From the NCBI GenBank assembly GCA_019690055.1, contig JADGGF010000337.1, positions 1-5,199 on the forward strand: DNA of 5,199 bases. Reading direction: 5' to 3'. Every line of letters starts with the position of its first letter. Positions within the stretch are counted from its first letter, which is position 1. Shown here one piece after another: positions 1 through 3,960 of this stretch. The notes under the pieces are model-generated. The model saw only the letters and a program-made list of their open reading frames with translations, was not told where the DNA came from and made no database searches. The stretch comes from Micromonosporaceae bacterium (GTDB lineage Bacteria > Actinomycetota > Actinomycetes > Mycobacteriales > Micromonosporaceae). The translations under genes and the position numbers were made by a program.

Positions 1-748
1 GGAGTGGTTCGCCGAGTCCGCCGAGGTGGACCTGGCCCAGTCGCGGTACGAGTTCTGGGGGCGGTACACCCCGCAGGGCGACCGGCCCCGGCAGACGCTG
101 ACCGGCCACGAGCCGGGGCGGGCGCTGCGCTTCACCTGGAGTTTCGACGAGGGACCCTCCACAGTGGAGCTCTCGCTGGCGCCCGACGGCGAGGGGACGG
201 TGGTGTCCCTCAGCCACGACGGCATCGCCATCGACCCGGTCTCGGTGAAGTGCTTCTGGTACGTCACGCTGGCCAACCTCGCCGCCTCGAGCGAGAACCG
301 GCAGACCATGCCGCCGTTCGACTTCAGCGTGCCGGCCCAGGGCGACGCGCTGGTCCGGACGGTCATCGACGCCCCGGTCGAGGAGGTCTACGCCGCGTTG
401 CTGGACCCGGAGCGGGTGAGCCGGGTGGCCGGGGTCGCGGCGACCATCGAGCCGCAGGTCGGCGGGCGGTACGGCCTGGCGTGGGAGGGGTACGGGCCGG
501 ACCGGATCGTCGAGCTCGACACCGACAAGACGCTGGCCTACACGTGGCGTAACCACGGCGGGGCGGGCGAGTCGCTCGTCCGCTGGTCGCTGCGCAGCTC
601 GCGCGGCGCCACCTACCTGACCCTGGTGCACGAGAAGATCGCCGACGACGCCCTGGCGGAGCGGTACCGGCAGGCGTGGCCGCCGTACCTGGTCGAGCTC
701 AAGCGGCTGCTTGAGCTGGGCCCGGCCTGGCAGCCCCTGTCGAGCTGA
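1..748 (+). CDS. Tandem SRPBCC (AHSA1/START-like) domain protein, 5' end outside the window
   Basis: The reading frame is open from base 2 to the TGA at 746-748, giving 248 visible residues; the start lies upstream. The first visible residues (EWFAESAEVDL, then YEFWGRYTPQG) match the pattern of AHSA1-like SRPBCC domains, in which a W-F/W-A segment is followed by a strand describing the reshaped group. A second copy begins near residue 116 (ALVRTVIDAPVEEVYAALLDPERVSR) and runs to about residue 240, ending in the usual long C-terminal helix (YRQAWPPYLVELKRLLEL). SRPBCC folds form a deep hydrophobic ligand pocket; in actinobacteria these genes often sit beside ArsR regulators, but none is visible here. 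The ligand and function are unknown. In the second domain the position after VSR, usually tryptophan, is valine. The GTG at 26 is in frame but would cut into the first domain, so it is unlikely to be the start. Family assignment is by motif recognition; domain duplication is well supported. Confidence 0.85.
   Translation, partial: EWFAESAEVDLAQSRYEFWGRYTPQGDRPRQTLTGHEPGRALRFTWSFDEGPSTVELSLAPDGEGTVVSLSHDGIAIDPVSVKCFWYVTLANLAASSENRQTMPPFDFSVPAQGDALVRTVIDAPVEEVYAALLDPERVSRVAGVAATIEPQVGGRYGLAWEGYGPDRIVELDTDKTLAYTWRNHGGAGESLVRWSLRSSRGATYLTLVHEKIADDALAERYRQAWPPYLVELKRLLELGPAWQPLSS
158..168. repeat. TCCACWGTGGA near-palindrome, copy 1
   Basis: TCCACAGTGGA inside the SRPBCC gene, read as codons TCC-ACA-GTG-GA(G) for Ser-Thr-Val-Glu. 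Five-base arms are perfectly symmetric around a central A. The other copies are at 3596 and 4624. Confidence 0.6.
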
Positions 749-2240
749 TTGTGGCCCCATCCGCCGGTTCCAGCCCGCGCCGGCGGATGAGCCAGGCGTC
801 AAGGGCGCAGCCGAGCAGGACCAGCATCGCCACCCGGGTCGCGACGGCCTCCTGCACGCCGAAGCGCTGCAACTCGCCGGTCACCATGACGATCGTGGCC
901 GTCGCGGAGAGCAGCGCTGCGGCGAAGACCCCGACGGCGAACCACACCAGACGGCGGTGGCTGCGCAGCGCCCCGGCCCACCAGGCCAGGGCCAGCGTGG
1001 CGCCGAAGCCGAGCAGGGCCAGCGGCAGCCCGAACCGGCGGGACGGGAAGGCCAGCTTCTCGATCGGCACCACCCGCGGCACGTGGGCGTAGACCTCGCC
1101 GCCGAGGGTCAGCGACAGCTGCCGGACGAAGGTCTTGACGAACAGGACCGGGTCGGCCGTGACCAGGTCCATCCAGAAGTACCGACTCTTGCGTTCCTGC
1201 ACCCACTCCACCAGGGCCGGGCACCGGCGGTAGGCCTCAGCCCACTCCCGGCCCCGCCAGTTGAGGGTGTCGCTGGTGAACGCCTCCAGCTCCGGGCAGG
1301 TCGGCATGCCGATCTCGGTCGTGTAGGCCGCCCACAGCTCGGGGTTGGTCGACACGTCCACCCGCAGCCGGTAGACGAACCGGTACTCGTCCTGCGGAAG
1401 CGGCGGATCGATCGCGTCCCCGTCGTAGGGCACCATCGCCCGCTCCATGCCTGGGGTGATCGCCGCGTACCACACGAGTCCCAGACCAAGGACAAGGCAG
1501 GAGGCGACGGCGGCGGTGACGGTCCGGCGGGTGTTGGGCGCCGGCCGGGAGGCCGTACGAGTGGCGACGGCGGCGAGGGGCGCACCCTCCTCCGCCGCGG
1601 GTCGCCGGCCCCGCCAGATGACCCGGCCGGCGATGAGGAGCAGCGTCGCCATGACGACGGTGGTGAAGACCCGGATGTCCGGGCGGATGAAGGTCCACCA
1701 GACCGCGAACAGCGTCATGGCGGTCACCGCCACCCAGGAGCCGGTCCGCAGCCAGCGCAGCAGGAAGGTCAGCACCAGCACGCCGAGGCTGATCGAGGTG
1801 GACTCGGTGAGGATCGCCAGGTCCCAGCTGGCGACGTCGCGGACGCAGGCGAAGACCAGGATCGCGACGACCACGGCGACGCGGGCGGCACGGGTGCGCA
1901 GGTGCCGGGAGACCTCCCACGCGAAGGCCGCCCACGCGACGGTCGCCAGCGCCCACTGACCGACCGTCCGCCACTCGTCGCTGCCGAACAGGGCGTAGAA
2001 GGCCGGCAGGCCCCACGGGCGGGGCGCGTTCCCGACGAGAGAGACCAGGGGCCCGTGGTTGCGGGATGGGTCCTCCCGGGGCGCGTAGACGGCCGAGTCG
2101 TGCGACTCGAACACGGTGCCGCCGAGGATGATCACCAGCCGGACAGCGAGGTAGGCCACGGCGATCGTCGCCCCCACCGCGACCGCGTTCGCGGTGTAGC
2201 GCCGCCACGCCCCCGTCACCGCCGTCCGCACCGACGCCAC
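699..2240 (-). CDS. Polytopic membrane protein, GT-C glycosyltransferase-like, 513 aa
   Basis: I start this gene at the GTG at 2240 because GGAGAGG (complement of 2251-2257) lies 10 nt upstream. The frame stays open to an ATG at 2495, but that extra 85 residues is Pro/Gly/Arg-rich and not membrane-like. About nine or ten hydrophobic segments are visible, at roughly residues 16-40, 93-109, 119-137, 141-164, 168-186, 191-209, 243-262, 403-423, 430-454 and 465-485. Between residues 263 and 400 is one large hydrophilic domain with three cysteines. The first loop after TM1 carries acidic residues (E45, D48), and an ILTES motif (143-147) opens the fourth segment. This layout resembles GT-C glycosyltransferases of the ArnT/PMT kind, which use lipid-linked sugars, but no diagnostic motif settles it; no substrate can be named. 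The C-terminal tail (RRRGLEPADG onward) is cytosolic-like. The last 50 bp overlap the convergent SRPBCC gene. Membrane nature is certain; the enzymatic role is inference. Confidence 0.82.
   Translation of the reverse strand: MASVRTAVTGAWRRYTANAVAVGATIAVAYLAVRLVIILGGTVFESHDSAVYAPREDPSRNHGPLVSLVGNAPRPWGLPAFYALFGSDEWRTVGQWALATVAWAAFAWEVSRHLRTRAARVAVVVAILVFACVRDVASWDLAILTESTSISLGVLVLTFLLRWLRTGSWVAVTAMTLFAVWWTFIRPDIRVFTTVVMATLLLIAGRVIWRGRRPAAEEGAPLAAVATRTASRPAPNTRRTVTAAVASCLVLGLGLVWYAAITPGMERAMVPYDGDAIDPPLPQDEYRFVYRLRVDVSTNPELWAAYTTEIGMPTCPELEAFTSDTLNWRGREWAEAYRRCPALVEWVQERKSRYFWMDLVTADPVLFVKTFVRQLSLTLGGEVYAHVPRVVPIEKLAFPSRRFGLPLALLGFGATLALAWWAGALRSHRRLVWFAVGVFAAALLSATATIVMVTGELQRFGVQEAVATRVAMLVLLGCALDAWLIRRRGLEPADGATISSTGAARPGPAQAAA
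758..789 (+). terminator. Hairpin after the SRPBCC gene, possible terminator
   Basis: A perfect 10-bp inverted repeat, CATCCGCCGG (758-767) and CCGGCGGATG (780-789), with a 12-nt loop begins 9 nt after the stop of the SRPBCC gene. There is no T-tract after it, as is common for actinobacterial hairpin terminators. It lies wholly inside the C-terminal coding part of the convergent membrane-protein gene, so it could also be a by-product of the Arg/Ala/Pro-rich codons there. Its position supports a termination role for the + strand transcript; strength is unknown. Confidence 0.4.
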
Positions 2241-2540
2241 CGCCGTACCGCCTCTCCGCCGACTGGCCCGCTCAGGCGCTGCTGTCGTGATTCCCCTTCT
2301 GGGCGCCCGGAGCCTACCAGCCTCGGTGTGGGCGCGCCCCGGCCTCGGCGGCCATCCCGCCGGCTGCCGTCCCGGGCTCGCCGAGACCGTGCCAGCTCGG
2401 TCGGGCGTCGGGTGGAACCGGCCGTCGGCGGGGTCATCTCGGGGGTCACCGCCCCCCGCTCCCCGGCCTGCTTCGGGCATTCGATTGGCGGGCAATCCGG
2501 TACCCGCGTCGCGGTCGTCGCCCTCCCTCGTCGACCCCTA
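2241..2540. other. GC-rich gap upstream of the membrane-protein gene
   Basis: This 300-bp stretch contains the probable leader of the - strand membrane-protein gene. Several frames are open through it, but the products are Pro/Arg/Gly-rich with no recognisable domain. I see no convincing -10/-35 pair, no strong inverted repeat and no RNA gene. Its composition contrasts sharply with the AT-rich island that follows. Confidence 0.5.
2251..2257 (-). promoter_or_regulatory. Ribosome binding site deciding the start of the membrane-protein gene
   Basis: Read on the - strand this is GGAGAGG, 10 nt before the GTG at 2240. The competing starts, GTG at 2219 and ATG at 2495, show no comparable purine-rich site close upstream, so this site fixes the 513-residue version. 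Confidence 0.6.
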
Positions 2541-2570
2541 GCTACACCATAACGGTCATTATGGTGTAGC
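2541..2570. promoter_or_regulatory. Perfect 12-bp inverted repeat, candidate repressor operator 1
   Basis: GCTACACCATAA (2541-2552) and TTATGGTGTAGC (2559-2570) are perfect reverse complements around the 6-nt centre CGGTCA. The central TAACGGTCATTA is one base away from TAACGGTCGTTA, a symmetric form typical of TetR-family operators; that comparison is from memory and is inference. The stem is AT-rich and has no T-tract, which argues against a terminator. The nearest confident gene starts are at 2240 (- strand, 300 bp away) and 3280 (pointing toward it from far away), so the target is unclear. Confidence 0.6.
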
Positions 2571-2601
2571 CAAGGCCAAGCCGATTTGTCCGTTTCTCGG
2601 G

Positions 2602-2635
2602 ATTATCGGATTACATTAAGTGACAATCCGATAAT
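2602..2635. promoter_or_regulatory. Perfect 11-bp inverted repeat, candidate operator 2
   Basis: ATTATCGGATT (2602-2612) and AATCCGATAAT (2625-2635) are perfect reverse complements separated by 12 nt, placing the two arms 23 bp apart, about two helical turns, as expected for a dimer contacting one face of DNA. The sequence is unrelated to the inverted repeat at 2541-2570. Promoter-like hexamers occur around it (TTGTCC at 2586, TACATT at 2612, GATAAT at 2630), but none has a partner at good spacing, so I do not assign a promoter. An RBS-like AAGAGG at 2642-2647 follows, with no convincing gene after it. Confidence 0.55.
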
Positions 2636-2640
2636 TCAAC

Positions 2641-2956
2641 GAAGAGGTGTGACCTGGCCAGATGCCGATCGCGGAACGTACGGACGAGCGATTGGCGACG
2701 ATTACCGGCCGCCGACGGCAGCGAGCGGCCGCTCAGCGACGAGCAGCGGTCAGGGGTGGCCCAGAATCCCCTCCTCGGTGCACTCCCGAGGAGGGCGTGA
2801 GCCAGGGGCACGACTGCCGGGCTCGGCGGCTGGTGCTCCCCCGGAAGTGGTCGCTGGCCTGAACCGGCGCGGGCCCGGATCGTCGCATCGCCCGACCGTT
2901 CGTCGCCAGGTCGTCGCGGCGTCGGTTGAGCTGGTAGGTGCGCTGCAGGACGACGG
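2641..2956. other. Gap without a convincing gene
   Basis: A 66-codon + strand frame (ATG at 2662, TGA at 2860-2862) begins shortly after the AT-rich island with a helical, basic N-terminus (MPIAERTDERLATITGRRRQ), but it soon becomes Pro/Cys-rich. About a quarter of its codons end in A or T, clearly more than in the neighbouring genes. It could be the decayed beginning of a gene once driven from the island. The - strand frames are equally unconvincing. The only structured element is the hairpin at 2769-2795. Confidence 0.45.
2769..2795 (-). terminator. Strong GC-rich hairpin, possible terminator of the SMR gene
   Basis: CCCTCCTCGG (2769-2778) and CCGAGGAGGG (2786-2795) form a perfect 10-bp stem with a 7-nt loop. 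Read on the - strand it comes about 160 nt after the stop of the SMR gene and is followed by GATTCTGG, a weak T-containing tail. It could equally act on + strand transcripts leaving the AT-rich island. Stem quality is certain; function is inferred. Confidence 0.45.
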
Positions 2957-3280
2957 TCAGGCGCGGGCGTCGGCGAGGTTGAGGATGACCACGCCGACGA
3001 TGACGAGCGCGATCCCGAGCAGGCGCGGCAGGGTGGCGCTCTCGCCGAGGAAGAGGATGCCGATGGTCGCGATCAGCGCGGTCCCGACGGCCGACCAGAT
3101 CGCGTACGCCGTACCGACCGGCACGGACTTGAGGACGAGCGACAGCAGGTAGAAGGAGAGGCCGTAGCCGGCGAGCGTCCCGACGCTCGGCCACAGGCGG
3201 GTGAACCCCTCGCTGAACTTGAGGGAGGTCGTGCCGGCGACCTCGGCGAGGATGGCGAAGGCGAGCAGGACGTAGGCCAT
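2957..3280 (-). CDS. SMR-family multidrug efflux transporter, EmrE/Qac type
   Basis: The 107-residue product has the exact size and four-helix plan of small multidrug resistance pumps: TM1 about 3-21, TM2 33-50, TM3 58-78, TM4 85-103. The essential proton/substrate-coupling glutamate is present as E13 in ILAEVAGTT, and the aromatic substrate-site residues Y59 and W62 sit in AYAIWSAVG; the loop KFSEGFTRLWPSVGT is nearly that of E. coli EmrE. These proteins work as antiparallel dimers in the inner membrane and exchange protons for quaternary ammonium and other lipophilic cations. The sequence follows the Qac/EmrE subtype rather than the guanidine exporter (Gdx/SugE) subtype. The ATG at 3280 has GGGAG (complement of 3287-3291) 6 nt upstream, so the start is firm. 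It stands alone: there is no second SMR subunit and no TetR regulator next to it. Confidence 0.95.
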   Translation of the reverse strand: MAYVLLAFAILAEVAGTTSLKFSEGFTRLWPSVGTLAGYGLSFYLLSLVLKSVPVGTAYAIWSAVGTALIATIGILFLGESATLPRLLGIALVIVGVVILNLADARA

Positions 3281-3286
3281 GTCGGA

Positions 3287-3291
3287 CTCCC
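3287..3291 (-). promoter_or_regulatory. Ribosome binding site of the SMR gene
   Basis: Read on the - strand this is GGGAG, 6 nt before the ATG at 3280. Just upstream on the same strand is a short degenerate repeat of GACCAC units (complement of about 3290-3314), without obvious function. Confidence 0.6.
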
Positions 3292-3400
3292 GTGGTCGTG
3301 GTCGTTCGGTGGTCCCAGCATGCCCGGACCGGTACGCCTAGCACCCGTTGCGGTCCCGATCGGAGTCACCGGACGCCGGCCGCCGCGCGTCACCCCGTGA

Positions 3401-3609
3401 GCTCCATCGGTCACGTCCGCCAGCGGTGCCCGCACGCCCAGCCGCCCCGGCGCGGTCGGGGTGGCTGCTCGCGCCGACGGGGCGGCCACGGTCGCGAACC
3501 TCGCGGCGGCGGCGTGCAGCTGCCCGGCGACGAGGATATGCCGGCACCTGGTGGCGACCGTGCTGGCGTTTCAGCGCCAGGCCGAACCTGATCAGTCCAC
3601 AGTGGAGAT
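3401..3609 (+). pseudogene. Fragment encoding a SWIM-type zinc finger
   Basis: The + strand frame entered after a TGA at 3398-3400 encodes a segment ending in ACSCPATRICRHLVATVLAFQRQ (codons from about 3512 to 3580). This fits the SWIM pattern C-x-C-x(n)-C-x-H followed by the A-x-x-L helix, where the three Cys and the His bind zinc. SWIM domains bind DNA or proteins and in actinobacteria normally lie in the middle of proteins several hundred residues long. Here only about 35 residues before the finger are in frame and have no domain character, there is no credible start with an RBS (GTG at 3461 lacks one), and coding quality ends near 3607, after which this frame becomes a shadow of the next one. 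I read it as a decayed remnant that has lost its N-terminal part. The motif is clear, but its short length leaves room for coincidence. Confidence 0.5.
3596..3606. repeat. TCCACWGTGGA near-palindrome, copy 2
   Basis: TCCACAGTGGA, identical to copy 1, at the point where the SWIM-fragment frame ends and the 97-codon frame begins. In the SWIM frame it again reads Ser-Thr-Val-Glu. Confidence 0.6.
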
Positions 3610-3903
3610 ATGGTCGCCCGGGAGTTCACCGACGCAGAAAGTCGCGCCACCGGGCGATTCCTCAACGGGGACTGCGCCGCCGCCGTGGTCGCGGACGGTC
3701 TGCACGGGGTCGGCCTGGCCCGGCGCGGGGAGGCCCTGCAGGACCTGGTGACCGCGCTCGCCGCGCAGCGGGTGGCGAATCCGGCCGCCGGCCTTGCAGC
3801 TGACCGGGCGGTCGGCTCCGACGGCGGCAGCGAGGTTCGCAGCGCGGTCGATGCCTGGATGGACGCGCAGGTCCGCCTCGCCGTGACCCGGGACCTGCGC
3901 TGA
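3610..3903 (+). CDS. Hypothetical 97-residue protein, possibly the frameshifted tail of the SWIM gene
   Basis: From ATG 3610 to TGA 3901-3903 nearly all codons end in G or C, typical of the true genes here. The product is soluble and probably helical (for example ARRGEALQDLVTALAAQRVANPAAGLAAD), with one cysteine (C22), no signal peptide and no membrane segment. I do not recognise it. GGAG at 3604-3607 is only 2 nt from the ATG, too close for an efficient RBS, and a TGA at 3589 in this frame prevents a longer start. Since good coding character switches here from the SWIM-containing frame to this one, it may be the continuation of the same ancient gene after a -1-type frameshift rather than an independent gene. 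It ends 57 bp before the coiled-coil gene, in the same direction and frame. Confidence 0.45.
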   Translation: MVAREFTDAESRATGRFLNGDCAAAVVADGLHGVGLARRGEALQDLVTALAAQRVANPAAGLAADRAVGSDGGSEVRSAVDAWMDAQVRLAVTRDLR

Positions 3904-3929
3904 CAACTCGGGTCGGGTCGTGGTATAGC
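3900..3929 (+). promoter_or_regulatory. Candidate distal promoter of the coiled-coil gene
   Basis: CTGACA (3900-3905, five of six bases of the -35 consensus) is followed after 18 nt by TATAGC (3924-3929, four of six of the -10 consensus), preceded by TGG. A transcript from here would have a leader of about 25 nt with no Shine-Dalgarno sequence before the GTG at 3961. Confidence 0.4.
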
Positions 3930-3947
3930 GCCGTCCCGCTTCGGGCA

Positions 3948-3960
3948 TACACTGCATAGC
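3948..3960 (+). promoter_or_regulatory. Candidate -10 box for a leaderless transcript
   Basis: TACACT (3948-3953) fits the actinobacterial TANNNT -10 form and ends 7 nt before the GTG at 3961, the distance at which transcription normally begins. Because there is no Shine-Dalgarno sequence upstream of that GTG, a leaderless mRNA starting at the G of the start codon is the simplest explanation. No good -35 hexamer sits 17-18 nt upstream, which is often the case for such promoters. Confidence 0.5.

Noticed and set aside
2240..2495. N-terminal extension of the membrane protein to ATG 2495
   Set aside because: The added 85 residues are low-complexity Pro/Gly/Arg sequence, and a good RBS precedes GTG 2240.
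711..2552. 613-codon open frame on the + strand opposite the membrane-protein gene
   Set aside because: It is longer than the real gene, but its product is a Gly/Arg/Pro/Asp/His-rich antisense shadow without domains; the - strand frame gives clear membrane helices and has an RBS.
2541..2570. Intrinsic terminator at the first inverted repeat
   Set aside because: The stem is AT-rich, no T-tract follows on either strand, and no gene ends close by.
2662..2862. 66-codon gene after the AT-rich island
   Set aside because: There is no domain, third-position GC is much lower than in the neighbouring genes, and AAGAGG is 14 nt from the ATG. It was kept only as a possible decayed gene start.
3281..3420. 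Guanidine (ykkC-type) riboswitch upstream of the SMR gene
   Set aside because: A short stretch resembling CTAGG-CCG and GGTCCG is present on the - strand, but the conserved ACGG and AAAGCCCGGGAGA-like parts are missing, and the protein is EmrE-type rather than Gdx-type.
3593..3606. DnaA box (TTGTCCACA-like) at the TCCACAGTGGA copy
   Set aside because: Only TCCACA is shared, there is no cluster of boxes, and the same word recurs inside genes; an origin is not supported.
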